A stretch of 30,666 nucleotides of DNA from Candidatus Krumholzibacteriia bacterium (GCA_035649275.1 DASRJW010000085.1:1-30666); one strand, 5' to 3'. Shown: positions 1 to 10,801, counted from the first letter of the stretch. The notes: generated by a model from the sequence alone, not told the origin. A program made the numbers and translations.

Positions 1-236
1 CCGGCGAGGCTGACCTCGGCCTGCAGGTCCGCCCGCGCGCGCAGTCTTTCGGCCAGCCGCTGTGCCAGCGCTGCCGGCGTGGTGCCGCTCCGTTTCGCCA
101 GCAGCAGCGCCACGTTGGTGCTCAGATCGCCATGGCGCGGATCCCGGGGTGGATCGAGCTGCAGCGGACCCGGCGGCTCGAGCCCGAGTTCCCGCAGCAC
201 GGCTTCCAGGATGGACAGGATCTCTGCCTTGACCAT
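1..236 (-). CDS. argS: Arginyl-tRNA synthetase, N-terminal part (runs off the window)
   Basis: Only the first ~78 codons are present; the gene continues past base 1. The translation from the ATG at 236-234 begins MVKAEILSILEAVLRELGLE and contains RHGDLSTNVALLLAK. This is the additional N-terminal (Add-1) domain of ArgS, where the family has a GDyatN-A-lAK pattern and then a segment leading to GPGFIN. ArgS charges tRNA-Arg in the cytoplasm. A GGAGG lies four bases upstream of the ATG and supports this start. It follows rsfS by 18 bases in the same direction, so the two are probably co-transcribed. The catalytic HIGH motif lies outside the window, so the call rests on the N-terminal domain alone. 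Confidence 0.85.
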   Translation of the reverse strand, partial: MVKAEILSILEAVLRELGLEPPGPLQLDPPRDPRHGDLSTNVALLLAKRSGTTPAALAQRLAERLRARADLQAEVSLA

Positions 237-254
237 GTCGCCTCCGGGGCGTCC

Positions 255-611
255 TCAACCGGCGAACGCTTCGCTGGGAGCGTCGCCCCAGAGCTTCTCC
301 AGGGCGTAATACGCCCGCGTCTCGGGGAGGAAGACGTGCACCACGATGTGCACGTAGTCCAGCAGGATCCAGCTGCGGGTGTCGTAGCCTTCGCTGTGCC
401 ACACCTCGTGCTGCAGCATCTCGAGGCCGTCGACGACGGCATCGGAGACGGCACGCAGCTGCACGTCCGAGGTAGCGGTGCAGAGGACGAAGTAGTCGGC
501 GAAGTTGGTGACCCGGCGGAGGTCCAAGAGCACGATGTCCTCCGCCTTCTTGCTGGCGGCCAGCTCGGCAGCCTTCAACGCCAGCTGGCGCGGACTCAAC
601 GCCAACAGCAC
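255..611 (-). CDS. rsfS: Ribosome silencing factor RsfS
   Basis: About 118 residues, the usual size of RsfS (Iojap/YbeB). RsfS binds ribosomal protein uL14 and blocks subunit joining when nutrients are scarce. Family hallmarks are plain: KAEDIVLLDLRRVTNFADYF, then the CTATSDVQLRAVSDAV helix, then the GYDTRSWILLDYVHIVVHVF strand and a PETRAYYALEKLWGDAP tail. No ATG is available, so the start is uncertain. I chose the GTG at 611, which places the first helix at the usual distance; a GTG at 638 or a TTG at 620 are alternatives. It lies 77 bases downstream of the Gx gene and 18 bases before argS in the same direction. Confidence 0.93.
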   Translation of the reverse strand: MLLALSPRQLALKAAELAASKKAEDIVLLDLRRVTNFADYFVLCTATSDVQLRAVSDAVVDGLEMLQHEVWHSEGYDTRSWILLDYVHIVVHVFLPETRAYYALEKLWGDAPSEAFAG

Positions 612-688
612 CTCCGCCAACGCGACGTGGGCGCGCACGTGAGCGCGACAGGGAAACAGGCGCAACCTACCCCAGCAGAGGAGGAGGG

Positions 689-1330
689 TCAAGGGGCCGC
701 GGTGCCGCGAGCGAGAGCCAAGCGCGCTTGCAAGGCGTCGACCACGATGCCGGTGCAGCTGCCGCTTGCGAGCGCCACGATGGCGAAGAGCGGCAGCAGA
801 TCCCAGGCACCGCTGCCGGCACCGAGCACCGTGGCCACCAGCGCGAGCTGCGCCAACCCATGCGCACTGGCTCCGAGCACCGAGAGCCCGAGGGGGCTCA
901 AGAGTCGGCCGCCCCAGCGCTGCGCCAGCGTCATCGCCGCCCAGCTCGCCACGCCACCGCCGAGGGCGAGGATCGATTGGGGCCCGAACAGAGTGCCGGC
1001 GAAGAAGGCGGCGAGGAGGAGTCGCAGGACCAGGACGATGCCGGCGGCGACCGCCCCGTGTTCGAGGAGCACGAGCAGGGTGACGCCGTTGGCGAGACCG
1101 AGACGGATCCAGGGCACAGGGTTGGGCAGCGTGCGTTCGAGCAGCCAGAGGAGCGTGGCGGCAGCGGCGTAGAGGGCCAGGCGCGAGCGCAGCTGCAGCG
1201 CCGTACTCGCCTGCCGCCCCTGCACCGAAACGAGCGGCGGCATGGGAGCGGAGCACGCCTCGGGTTCCGCAGCACCGGCGCTCGGCACGGCAGCGGACTC
1301 GAGAGCGGTAGGAAGCGCGGGTGGCTGCAT
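689..1330 (-). CDS. Gx transporter / heptaprenyl diphosphate synthase component I family membrane protein
   Basis: 213 residues, mostly hydrophobic after a ~50-residue N-terminal tail. About five to six membrane segments are visible (roughly 52-65, 80-90, 93-112, 118-135, 145-170, 178-195). The segment NPVPWIRLGLANGVTLLVLL is the most recognisable part: this family carries a short P-x-x-RLGLAN motif followed by a membrane helix. It is annotated either as Gx transporter or as component I of heptaprenyl diphosphate synthase. Its start ATG shares one base with the upstream NusG-II stop (TGATG), which indicates translational coupling. Together with the NusG-II protein and the polyprenyl synthase it forms a conserved trio seen in Firmicutes and several other phyla. 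The molecular function of this membrane subunit is not established. Confidence 0.85.
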   Translation of the reverse strand: MQPPALPTALESAAVPSAGAAEPEACSAPMPPLVSVQGRQASTALQLRSRLALYAAAATLLWLLERTLPNPVPWIRLGLANGVTLLVLLEHGAVAAGIVLVLRLLLAAFFAGTLFGPQSILALGGGVASWAAMTLAQRWGGRLLSPLGLSVLGASAHGLAQLALVATVLGAGSGAWDLLPLFAIVALASGSCTGIVVDALQARLALARGTAAP

Positions 1331-1734
1331 CAGCGCGTCACCCCATCCACGTCGAGGCCGGAGCCCGCGAAGCACACCACCACGCGGTTCGGCACGCAGA
1401 CGAGGCTCCGGCCGGGAGCACGCAGACGGCCGAGGCGCTGGCAGAAGTGGTTGGCGCACGGCGCCGCCACGATCCAGGCTTCGCCATCCTGCAGGCGCAA
1501 GCGGGTCACGCCGACCGGGCCGCGGATCTCCATCTCCCGGTCCTGGGACGCCTCGAAGCGACTCTCCCCGTCGGCGCTGCGGACGACGAGCACCGCGGCT
1601 CGCTCCGGCTCGGGCTTCCAGGCCCAGGACGCCGGCACCAGCGCGGCGACGGCGAGCAGGACAACGCAGTCCGCCGGCGTCGGCGCCCGCCGGCGCGTCG
1701 GGCCAGGAGGCGCGTGCTGGCGCCGCGCCCCCAT
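1330..1734 (-). CDS. NusG domain II-containing protein
   Basis: 134 residues: a basic N-terminal tail, one membrane-anchor segment (about 21-38, rich in V, L and A), then an extracytoplasmic NusG domain II-like beta domain. The family signature is APCANHFCQRLGRL followed by SLVCVPNRVVV: two cysteines, then a CxPN loop, as in NusG_II proteins. Despite the name these small proteins are not transcription factors of the NusG type; they occur next to Gx membrane proteins and polyprenyl synthases, as here. The start ATG at 1734 lies two bases after the polyprenyl synthase stop, and its stop overlaps the Gx start. The role is unknown; an envelope redox or quinone-related job is only a guess from context. 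Confidence 0.85.
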   Translation of the reverse strand: MGARRQHAPPGPTRRRAPTPADCVVLLAVAALVPASWAWKPEPERAAVLVVRSADGESRFEASQDREMEIRGPVGVTRLRLQDGEAWIVAAPCANHFCQRLGRLRAPGRSLVCVPNRVVVCFAGSGLDVDGVTR

Positions 1735-1736
1735 GC

Positions 1737-2783
1737 TCAGCTGCTGCGGTGGGTGATGAAATCCACGGCATCCGCCAGCGCGTCCCGCTCGGGACCGGCC
1801 GGGAGGTCGCGGAGGGCCTGCTTGGCGCGGCCGCCGTGGAGGAGAGCCCGGGCCCGGGCCTCCTCGATGCCGCCGTGGGTGGCGACGAACTCGAGCATCG
1901 TCCCCCACTGGCCGTCGAAGATCTCGCGACTGCGGATGGCCCGCAGCATGCGTTCGCGCTCCGCCGTCGGAGCATTGTGCAACGCCAGGATGAGGGGCAG
2001 GGTCACCTTGCCCTCGTGGAGATCGTTGCCCACCGGCTTGCCGACCACGGACTCGTCCCCCAAGTAATCCAGCAGGTCATCGGTGATCTGGAAGGCGAGG
2101 CCCACGTCGTTCCCGTAGGCGAGGATGGGTTCGACGGCGGTGGCGCCGCCGCACAGCGCTCCGAGCGCGCAGGAGGCGGCGATGAGCGCCGCGGTCTTCT
2201 CGCGGATGAGCAGCATGTACTCGTCCTCACGCATGTCCAGCTTGGCGTGGAACTGGAACTGCATCATCTCTGCCACCGACATCCGGTTCGTCGTCTCCGC
2301 CAGCAGCTCCATTTCGCGTTCCAGACCGGCGGCGGTGAAGAGCTGGAAGGCCTTGGAGTAGAGGAAATCCCCCATCATGAGAGCGATGCCGTCGTGCCAG
2401 CGGTGGTTCACTGCCGGCTGGCCGCGCCGCAGCGTTGCCTTGTCCACCACGTCGTCGTGGATGAGTGTCGCCGTGTGGATCATCTCCACCACCGCGCCCG
2501 CCATGATGCTGCGGCTGCCGGGCTCGCCGTACGCCCGGGCGACGAGGAGCAGCAAGGTGGGACGAAGACGCTTGCCCGGCGACCGCTGCAGGTGCTCCCA
2601 GACTTCGTCGATCAGGGGAACGCCGGTCGCCTGGCAACAGTGCTGCAGGAACTCCTCGACCTGGGTCAGATCTTCCTGTACCAGAGCGCGGAAATCCTGG
2701 GCATAGACGTTGAAGCGTGCCTCCACGCCGAGCTCCGTTCTCCCCTGCCGCCGGCGGCGCTTGCGGGGAACCGCGGCAAGCAT
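1737..2783 (-). CDS. Polyprenyl diphosphate synthase (heptaprenyl/octaprenyl type)
   Basis: 348 residues, typical of trans-isoprenyl diphosphate synthases, which elongate farnesyl or geranylgeranyl diphosphate with IPP to make quinone side chains. Visible motifs: GKRLRP (70-75, IPP binding), the first aspartate-rich motif in IHDDVVD (108-114) followed by LRRGQPAVN, then GDFLYSKAF, and the second aspartate-rich motif QITDDLLDYLGD (232-243) followed by GKPVGNDLHEGKVTLPLI. All catalytic aspartates are present. The start is the ATG at 2783, giving a basic 18-residue tail; a GTG at 2726 would give a shorter protein. First gene of the trio with NusG-II and Gx. Chain length cannot be read off with confidence; quinone side-chain synthesis is the likely role. 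Confidence 0.93.
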   Translation of the reverse strand: MLAAVPRKRRRRQGRTELGVEARFNVYAQDFRALVQEDLTQVEEFLQHCCQATGVPLIDEVWEHLQRSPGKRLRPTLLLLVARAYGEPGSRSIMAGAVVEMIHTATLIHDDVVDKATLRRGQPAVNHRWHDGIALMMGDFLYSKAFQLFTAAGLEREMELLAETTNRMSVAEMMQFQFHAKLDMREDEYMLLIREKTAALIAASCALGALCGGATAVEPILAYGNDVGLAFQITDDLLDYLGDESVVGKPVGNDLHEGKVTLPLILALHNAPTAERERMLRAIRSREIFDGQWGTMLEFVATHGGIEEARARALLHGGRAKQALRDLPAGPERDALADAVDFITHRSS

Positions 2784-2874
2784 ACATGCCCGGCCGCCGA
2801 GGCAGAAGCGCCAATCGCCGCGCCCTCGGTCCGCTTCCAGTCTCGTGCCGTACCCGAGACGAATGGCCCAAGTC

Positions 2875-4380
2875 TCAAGAATTGTTGGTCTTGACCTCGC
2901 GGCGGGTGTGTTCCTTGCCGTCGAAGGTGAGGATCTTCCGGCGCTCGAAGACGGTGGTCTCCAAGTGCACCGGCCGCTTCCAGAGCCGGAAGAGATTGCG
3001 CAGCGTGTCCTCCGCGTGCTCCAGCTTGAGGTCCACCCCTTCGTGCTCGTGGCGCAGGTACAGCTCACCGCGGTTGCGGTGGTTGCCGTCGGCCACCAGG
3101 ATGATGGGCTGGCCGAAGTTGGTGAGCTGGAAGAGCAGCTGCTGCTTGATCTTCGGAAATTCCCGGCTGTCGATGTGGTACATGTCGGTCTGCTTGTTGT
3201 AACTGAAGTGGAAGAGCTTCTGATCGCGGCAGAAGTCCTCGGTGAGGAAGGTGTCGATGAAGGTGACGTCGTTGTACAGCTTGCGCACCTCGAAGACCTT
3301 CTGCAGACCCTGCCCGGTTTTCCGATCCCAACGCCGCTTGTCCTGGTAGTCGTCGCAGGCCTCCCACTCCGGGCCGAACTGCCCGCGGTTCCAGCGCTCC
3401 TCGATGTGACGGAACAGCTCCAACCCGATCTTGTAGGGGTTGAAGCCCCCGGGCGGCGTGAGCACCGTCCCCGAGTGGTGGTCGGCGTAGTCCACCACCT
3501 CGGAGGCCTGCAACAGGTCCCGGGTCATCATGCGGGAGTGCCAGAAGGTGGCCCAGCCTTCGTTCAAGATCTTCGTCTGCCCTTGCGGGGCGAAGTAGTA
3601 CGCCTCGTCGCGGACGATGGAGAGGATATCCTGCTGCCAGCGCTCCAGCGGTGCTCGCTCCAGCAGGAAGAGCAGCACGTCGCGCTCCGGCGCTGCCGGC
3701 ACCTTCCGCACCTCTTCGCTCTGCTGCTGCTTCAGCTGCCGCTGCTTCTCCAGGAACTCCTCGGGATTGATATAGCGGTCCATGTAGCCCTTGGCGCGCA
3801 GCCGCGGCACGCCGTGATCCACCACATCCTCCTCGCTGCCAGCGAGCGGCGGCCGGGTGAGAGCCCGCCGCCGCACGTGCGGCGCGTGGAAGTCGATGAG
3901 GTTGTCCAGGGACTTGCAGGAATCCATGAAGGACTCCACCGTGTCGGCTCCGTACTTCTCCACGTACTTCCGCACCCGCGTGCCGTGGTTGGCCATGGCG
4001 TCCACCATCTTGCGGTTGGTGTGGCGGAACCAGGCGTTGTTCTTGAAGAAGTCCACGTGGGCGTAGACGTGGGCCATCACCAGCTTCTGGTCCACCAGGG
4101 TGTTGCACTGCATCAGGTAGGCGTAGGCCGGGTTGTTGTTGATGACCAGCTCGTAGATGCGCTGCAGCCCGTAGGCGTAGCCCTTGGCCAGCTGGTCGTA
4201 CTCCATGCCGAAGGACCAGTGCGGATAGCGGCTCGGGAAGCCACCGTAGGCGGCGATCTCGTTCATCTGCGCGTAGTCCACCGCTTCGAAGACCACATCG
4301 TTGAAATCCAGGCCGTAGCGCCGGGCGACGCCGCCGATCTCCTCGGCCAGGGTCTGCAGGTCGCGGCTCTTGGTGTTCAT
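2875..4380 (-). CDS. spoVR: SpoVR family protein (YcgB-like)
   Basis: 501 residues, full length for the SpoVR/YcgB family. Recognisable blocks are [19 protein letters not shown], the [19 protein letters not shown] stretch, [29 protein letters not shown] near the N terminus, and [14 protein letters not shown] in the middle. In Bacillus the homologue is needed for spore cortex formation, but it is widespread in non-sporulating bacteria, where it accompanies PrkA and YeaH. The biochemical activity is unknown. The ATG at 4380 overlaps the DUF444 stop by four bases (ATGA), so translation is coupled. It is the last gene of the prkA-DUF444-spoVR operon. About 90 bases separate its stop from the next gene. 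Confidence 0.95.
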   Translation of the reverse strand: MNTKSRDLQTLAEEIGGVARRYGLDFNDVVFEAVDYAQMNEIAAYGGFPSRYPHWSFGMEYDQLAKGYAYGLQRIYELVINNNPAYAYLMQCNTLVDQKLVMAHVYAHVDFFKNNAWFRHTNRKMVDAMANHGTRVRKYVEKYGADTVESFMDSCKSLDNLIDFHAPHVRRRALTRPPLAGSEEDVVDHGVPRLRAKGYMDRYINPEEFLEKQRQLKQQQSEEVRKVPAAPERDVLLFLLERAPLERWQQDILSIVRDEAYYFAPQGQTKILNEGWATFWHSRMMTRDLLQASEVVDYADHHSGTVLTPPGGFNPYKIGLELFRHIEERWNRGQFGPEWEACDDYQDKRRWDRKTGQGLQKVFEVRKLYNDVTFIDTFLTEDFCRDQKLFHFSYNKQTDMYHIDSREFPKIKQQLLFQLTNFGQPIILVADGNHRNRGELYLRHEHEGVDLKLEHAEDTLRNLFRLWKRPVHLETTVFERRKILTFDGKEHTRREVKTNNS

Positions 4381-5480
4381 CGGCCCTTCCCCAGGAAGTC
4401 CTTGATGGTGGAGTAAACGGCCTCACGGTCCTTGATCGGCGCGGTCACCAGGGTCTCGGTGCCCTGGAACTCCTTCTCCAGGTCCTTGAGGAACTGGCCG
4501 CTGCCGTAGGGGCTCTCCACCTGGCCATAGGCGAACTGGTTCACTCGCTCCAGGATTTCCTCGCGCAGGATGCGGATGCACTCCTTGGTGTCGCCACCGC
4601 CCCAGTTGTCGCCGTCGGAGAAATGGAAGGGGTAGACGTTCCAGTCGGACGGCGGGTAGTGCCGCTCCAGGATCTCCTGGCACAGCTTGTAGGCGCTGGA
4701 GATCTTGGTGCCGCCGCTCTCCCGGGTGGAGTAGAAGGTCTTCTGGTCCACCTCGTAGGCCACGGCGTCATGGATGATGTAGCGGCTCTCCAGATGCTTG
4801 TACTGCGAGCGCAGCCACGTGTCGATCCAGAAGGCGGTGGTGCGCACGATCTCCTTCTGCTCGTCCCCCATGGAACCGGAGACGTCCATGATGTAGAGGA
4901 TCACAGCGTTGTTCTCCGGCAGCCGCACTTCCCGCCAGGAGCGATAGCGGCGGTCGGGCTGCAGGGGGACGACGATGGGATCTTCGGGATTGTAGGTCCC
5001 GGACGCCATCTCGCGCTTCAGCGCTTCGCGGAAGGAGCGGCGGAAAACACGCAGCGACTCCGGACCCGACTGGCGGATGCCGACATAACGCTCCCGGGTG
5101 GCGGTGACGTTCTTGCGCCCCCGTGGCTGGATGCGGGGCAGCTCCAGCTCCTCCCCCAGGAGCTTGGCCAGCTCCGCCAGCGGCACGTCCACTTCCATCA
5201 GGTGCTGGCCGGCGGCGTCGCCGGCGCCGCTCTCACCCTCCCCCGGCGCCCGCCCGAGGGGCGTGCCCGGCTCGCCCTCGCCCTGGCCGACGCCGCCGGC
5301 GCGGTTGCGGCCGTAGCGGAAGCGAGGGATCTCGATCTGCGGGATGGGGATGGAAACGAGATCACGGCCCTTGCGGCCGATGAGCTCGCCATGGGTGATG
5401 TACTTGCGCAGCTCGTTCTTGATCCGGCCGCGGACGATGCGGTCGAACCGGCTCTTGTCTTCTTCGATCTTGCGGACCAT
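4377..5480 (-). CDS. DUF444 / YeaH-YhbH family VWA-domain protein
   Basis: 367 residues. The N-terminal ~55 residues ([20 protein letters not shown], then [13 protein letters not shown]) match the start of YeaH/YhbH proteins. A glycine-rich, low-complexity linker follows at about 60-95. The C-terminal half is a von Willebrand A-like domain with an intact MIDAS motif DVSGSMG (199-205), preceded by the hydrophobic strand AVILYIM, plus [14 protein letters not shown] near 286-298. Members are partners of PrkA and SpoVR in stress or sporulation regulons. I chose ATG 5480, with AGG five bases upstream, over the GTG two codons earlier. It sits 44 bases after prkA and overlaps spoVR by four bases. 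Confidence 0.94.
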   Translation of the reverse strand: MVRKIEEDKSRFDRIVRGRIKNELRKYITHGELIGRKGRDLVSIPIPQIEIPRFRYGRNRAGGVGQGEGEPGTPLGRAPGEGESGAGDAAGQHLMEVDVPLAELAKLLGEELELPRIQPRGRKNVTATRERYVGIRQSGPESLRVFRRSFREALKREMASGTYNPEDPIVVPLQPDRRYRSWREVRLPENNAVILYIMDVSGSMGDEQKEIVRTTAFWIDTWLRSQYKHLESRYIIHDAVAYEVDQKTFYSTRESGGTKISSAYKLCQEILERHYPPSDWNVYPFHFSDGDNWGGGDTKECIRILREEILERVNQFAYGQVESPYGSGQFLKDLEKEFQGTETLVTAPIKDREAVYSTIKDFLGKGR

Positions 5481-5524
5481 GCGCACCTGCCGACGTCAGG
5501 GCCCGCCGCTTGGCCAGCGGCGGC

Positions 5525-7582
<2,058 letters not shown>

Positions 7583-7976
7583 GGTGATTGCCTCCCAAAC
7601 CAGCCGGGCGGCGAGCGGGCTCGCTCGACTCGGCGTCTCCCTGCCCCCCGAGACGAGGCCTCTCTTACACCGTGGCGGAAGAGACGGAGCGTGTACGCCA
7701 CGGCGAGGCCGTCGCCGAAGTTTCAAGCAAGGGTCGTACCGGTAGGGGTCTCCCCGAGCGGTAGACCCAAGGACTACGGCGGGCGTGGCCTGGCGACCGG
7801 GTCGCCGACTGCTAGGGGGCGGCAGGGCCTGCCCGCCGGGTCAAAGCTTCTCGATGCTGACAACGCGCGCCGGCGTGGCGAGTTCCCACCGGGTCCGTCG
7901 GCGGCGCCGCAACCGCCTGGAGGACAGGAAGGTCCCACCCGACAGGCAGTTGCCCACCGCGCAATCCCGACACGTA
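7583..7976. other. Non-coding gap between tatC and prkA
   Basis: 394 bases with no convincing gene. It must contain the tatC transcript end and the prkA promoter (both minus strand). Only the prkA ribosome-binding site (GGGAGG near 7591-7596 on the minus strand) is clear. A near-palindrome at 7818-7837, with arms GGCGG-CAGG and CCTG-C-CCGCC, could form a hairpin, but no T-run follows on either strand, so I do not call it a terminator. No good sigma-70, sigma-54 or ECF promoter match was found by eye. Confidence 0.6.
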
Positions 7977-8810
7977 TCAAGGTGAGACAGCTTCGTGATC
8001 CACGTCGGGATCCGGGTCTGTTTCGGTGCTGCGGCGAGACTGGCGCCTTCGTCCGACCACGAAGGCGAGGCCGATGGCGCCCATGTAGAGCACCACCATG
8101 GGAATCGCCATCATCACCTGGGACACCGCGTCGGGAGGGGTGAGCCACGCCGCGACGATGAAGATGATGACGACGCCATAGCGCCACTGGGACAGCAGCT
8201 GCCGCGGCGTCACCAGGCCGAGCCAGGCGAGGAGCACGATGACCACGGGGATTTGGAAGACCAAGCCGAAGGCGAGGCAGAACTTGGTCACGAAGGAGAA
8301 GTACTGGGTGACGTTGATGATGGGCTTCAGCGTGGCGGCGGAGAAGGAGAGGAAGAAGCTCACCATGCGCGGCACTACGAAGGCGTAGGCGAAGGCCAAT
8401 CCCAAGTAGAAGAGCAGGGTGCTGGCGAGCAGAACGGGGAAGACGAAGCGCTTCTCGTTCTGGAACAGACCGGGGGCGACGAAGCTCCATACCTGCATCA
8501 GCAGGATCGGCATGGCGACGAGCAAGCCGACGGCGATGCTCACTTTGAAGCGGATCATGAAGCCTTCGGTGGGATTGAAGTAGTGCACCTGGCCGAGCTC
8601 GGCCGGGACGAGCAGTCCGAGCAGTCGTTCCGAGACGAACCAGCCGGCGGTGGCTGCCGCGGCGCCGACCAGGAGCATGCGGATGAGGGTCGCCCGCAGC
8701 TCCTCCAGGTGCTGGAAGAAGGACATCGTGCGGAGCGGCGCGCGTTGCGGCTTCTTGCCCGCGGGGGGCGGCGTGGCGCCCGCGGCGACGAGGGCAGCGT
8801 CAGGACTCAC
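7977..8810 (-). CDS. tatC: Twin-arginine translocase subunit TatC
   Basis: 277 residues with the six hydrophobic segments of TatC, the signal-peptide receptor of the Tat export pathway in the inner membrane. Landmarks: MSFFQHLEELR (29-39, cytoplasmic N-terminal recognition motif), YFNPTEGFMIRFKVS (77-91), FVAPGLFQNEKRF with the conserved Glu (119) in the first cytoplasmic loop, and LTPPDAVSQ (223-231) before the last helix. The family's usual acidic residue after LY/LF near the last helix is Met here (LYMGAIG, 241-247). The GTG start at 8810 overlaps nrdR by 11 bases and has AGGAGA upstream; a more distal ATG at 8726 would remove the N-terminal tail but keep the HLEELR motif. No tatA/B is in the window. 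Confidence 0.96.
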   Translation of the reverse strand: MSPDAALVAAGATPPPAGKKPQRAPLRTMSFFQHLEELRATLIRMLLVGAAAATAGWFVSERLLGLLVPAELGQVHYFNPTEGFMIRFKVSIAVGLLVAMPILLMQVWSFVAPGLFQNEKRFVFPVLLASTLLFYLGLAFAYAFVVPRMVSFFLSFSAATLKPIINVTQYFSFVTKFCLAFGLVFQIPVVIVLLAWLGLVTPRQLLSQWRYGVVIIFIVAAWLTPPDAVSQVMMAIPMVVLYMGAIGLAFVVGRRRQSRRSTETDPDPDVDHEAVSP

Positions 8811-9267
8811 GGCGCTTCTCCTGCAGGAGACCGCGCAGCTCTTCCATGAACTGGTTGACGTCCCGGAAAGAACGATAGACCGAGGCGAAGCGCACGTAGG
8901 CCACTTCGTCCAGGGACTGCAGGCGGTTCATCACGGCTTCGCCGATCTCCCGCGAGGGGATCTCGCTGCGGCCGTCGGCGAGGAGAACGCGCTCGACCTC
9001 GTCCACCAGCTCCTCGAGCTGCTGCCGCGAGATCGGCCGCTTCTCGCACGCCTTGACCAGGCCGGTGAGGATGCGGTCACGCTCGTAGGCCTGCCGCTGT
9101 CCGTCCTTCTTGATCACCAGCACCGGGGTCTGCTCGATGAACTCGTAAGTCGTGTAGCGCTGGTGGCAGCCGGTGCACTCGCGGCGCCGGCGCACTCCCA
9201 TGCCGTCGCGCACGGAGCGCGAATCGACGACCTTGTCGTCTTCGTGGCCGCAGGCCGGACAGCGCAC
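8800..9267 (-). CDS. nrdR: Transcriptional repressor NrdR
   Basis: 155 residues, the standard length. NrdR senses ATP/dATP and represses ribonucleotide reductase genes by binding paired NrdR boxes. The N-terminal zinc ribbon has C3, C6, C31 and C34 (RCPACG ... ECTGCH), followed by RYTTYEF and an ATP-cone from about 49 to 139 (VIKKDGQRQAYERDRILTGL). GTG start at 9267, 11 bases after the aminotransferase stop, with GAGG just upstream. It overlaps tatC by 11 bases. No ribonucleotide reductase gene is in the window. Confidence 0.97.
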   Translation of the reverse strand: MRCPACGHEDDKVVDSRSVRDGMGVRRRRECTGCHQRYTTYEFIEQTPVLVIKKDGQRQAYERDRILTGLVKACEKRPISRQQLEELVDEVERVLLADGRSEIPSREIGEAVMNRLQSLDEVAYVRFASVYRSFRDVNQFMEELRGLLQEKRRES

Positions 9268-9278
9268 CGGGCCACCCC

Positions 9279-10253
9279 TCAGACGGGCGTCAGCCAGCCG
9301 TGCCGGTCCTCGAGGTCACCGCGCACGAGTCCGAGGAAGAGCTCTTGCGCTCGCCGCGTCAGCGGTCCCATGGAACCGTCGGCGACCACGATGCGATCGA
9401 CGGAGCGGATCGCCACCACCTCCGTCGCCGTGCCGGTGAAGAAGACCTCGTCCGCCACGTACAGGGCCTCGCGCGGGATGTCCTCTTCGCGCACCTCGAT
9501 GCCGTCCTGCCGCAGCAAGGTGATCACCGAGTCGCGGGTGATCCCGGGCAGGACGCCGGCCGCGAAGGGCGGGGTGCGGACGACGCCGTCACGGACGACG
9601 AAGATGTTTTCGCCGCTGCCCTCGCAGACGTACCCCCGCGGATCGAGGGCGACGCCTTCGGTGAAGCCGTTGAGCACGGCCTCCATCTTGATGAGCTGGC
9701 CGTTCATGTAGTTGGCACTGGCCTTGGCCATCGCGGGGATGGTGTTCGGATGCATGCGCCACCAGGAGGAAACGCAGACGTCCACGCCCGCCGCCGCCGA
9801 GTGGTCCCCCAGGTAGGCGCCCCAGTCCCAGGCCACGATGCTGCTGCACACCGGGCTGCCCAGGGGGTTGACGCCGGGCGTACCGAGTCCCCGGTACACC
9901 AAGGGGCGCAGGTAGCAGGCTTCGAACTTGTTGGCCTGCACGGTCTCGCCCATGGCCTGGGCGAACTCTGCCTCCGTGTATGCCGGCTGCATGCGATAGA
10001 TGCGCGCCGAATCGAAGAGCCGGCGCACGTGCTCGCGCAAGCGGAAGATGGCGGGCCCCTTCGGAGTCTTGTAGCAGCGCACGCCCTCGAAGACGCTGCT
10101 GCCGTAGTGGAGAGCGTGAGCCATGACGTGCACCGTGGCCTCTTCCCACGCCACGAGGTCGCCGTCCATCCACACGAGGAGATCGGTGCGGAACGGCGCT
10201 TTCCCGGAATCGAGGCTCTTGCTCCCGGTCTTCTTCCGCGTCATCTCTTTCAT
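9279..10253 (-). CDS. ilvE: Branched-chain amino acid aminotransferase
   Basis: 324 residues, a fold-type IV PLP aminotransferase that interconverts Leu, Ile and Val with their 2-oxo acids using 2-oxoglutarate. Signature features: HALHYGSSVFEGVRCY (46-61), Arg/Tyr substrate residues in YLRPLVYRG, the PLP-binding Lys177 in MAKASANYMNGQL, EGSGENIF (211-218), PPFAAGVLPGITRDSV and GTATEVVAIRSVD. The C terminus (GDLEDRHGWLTPV) matches IlvE group I rather than D-amino acid aminotransferases. ATG at 10253 follows GAGGAGG. It lies 51 bases after the phosphatase gene and 11 bases before nrdR, in one probable transcript. Confidence 0.96.
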   Translation of the reverse strand: MKEMTRKKTGSKSLDSGKAPFRTDLLVWMDGDLVAWEEATVHVMAHALHYGSSVFEGVRCYKTPKGPAIFRLREHVRRLFDSARIYRMQPAYTEAEFAQAMGETVQANKFEACYLRPLVYRGLGTPGVNPLGSPVCSSIVAWDWGAYLGDHSAAAGVDVCVSSWWRMHPNTIPAMAKASANYMNGQLIKMEAVLNGFTEGVALDPRGYVCEGSGENIFVVRDGVVRTPPFAAGVLPGITRDSVITLLRQDGIEVREEDIPREALYVADEVFFTGTATEVVAIRSVDRIVVADGSMGPLTRRAQELFLGLVRGDLEDRHGWLTPV

Positions 10254-10304
10254 TCCGCCTCCTCGCTGGCGGCGGCGCCGCCAGGCGTGAGCCAGCGCCG
10301 AAGC

Positions 10305-10778
10305 TCACGCCTCCCGGCTCGTGGCTTCGGCCAGAAAACGCTCCACGCTGGCCTCCACCAGCGCCTGGAGCTCCTGCAGGGTCCGGCGGTACGCCCCCAG
10401 ATCCCCACCGATGGGGTCGATCACTGCAGCGCCCTTGCCGACGCCCTCGGCATAGTCCCGCAGCAAGTGCACTCGCGACGCCGCGGCCGGCGACAGCCGA
10501 CGCAAGGCGTCCACGTGCGCCGGCGCCATCGCCAGCACCAGCGCTGCCCCGGCGAGCATCTCCGGCGTCACCCGGCGGGCTCGGTGCGCCGTGAGATCCA
10601 GCCCGACCTCGGCGGCCACCTGCTGCGCCAAGACGCTCGGGGGCTCACCGTCCCATGCATCCGTCCCGGCAGAGCGAGCCTGCACGGACGCGGCTCCGAC
10701 TTCCAGCCGTCGCGCGGCGATGACTTCTGCCAGCGGGCTGCGGCAGGTGTTGCCGGTGCACACGAAGAGAATCTCCAC
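10305..10778 (-). CDS. Low-molecular-weight protein phosphatase, arginine-phosphatase (YwlE)-like
   Basis: 157 residues from GTG 10778, which has a good AAGGTGAGG site six bases upstream; a GTG at 10805 overlapping the upstream stop (GTGA) would add nine residues. The active-site P-loop is CTGNTCRSP (C7-x5-R13) and the general acid Asp is in IDPIGGD (D121). In LMW tyrosine phosphatases the loop is usually CxGNICRSP; a Thr in place of Ile (T11 here) is the residue that marks protein-arginine phosphatases of the YwlE type. The neighbour upstream is a YrdC/Sua5 protein, as in the Bacillus ywlC-ywlE region. The arginine-phosphatase assignment is inference from one residue plus context; tyrosine phosphatase remains possible. 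Confidence 0.88.
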   Translation of the reverse strand: MEILFVCTGNTCRSPLAEVIAARRLEVGAASVQARSAGTDAWDGEPPSVLAQQVAAEVGLDLTAHRARRVTPEMLAGAALVLAMAPAHVDALRRLSPAAASRVHLLRDYAEGVGKGAAVIDPIGGDLGAYRRTLQELQALVEASVERFLAEATSREA

Positions 10779-10801
10779 GGTGCGCCTCACCTTGCCCCGC
10801 C

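Noticed and set aside
132-1172. Long plus-strand open frames opposite rsfS and the Gx gene, and similar long plus-strand frames opposite most genes
   Set aside because: High GC removes stop codons from opposite frames. The minus-strand products match known families, while the plus-strand translations are His/Arg/Gly-rich with no domains.
7818-7837. Near-palindrome between tatC and prkA as a possible tatC terminator
   Set aside because: No T-run follows on either strand and the stem has a bulge and almost no loop.
7841-7990. Minus-strand frame after tatC encoding a Cys-x2-Cys-x4-Cys peptide (TCRDCAVGNCLSGG) with an Arg-rich centre, ending in TGA at 7841
   Set aside because: The only in-frame usual start near the motif is a GTG at 7957, which lies after two of the cysteines and has no ribosome site; no family match is recognised, and Arg-rich frames are expected by chance at this GC content.
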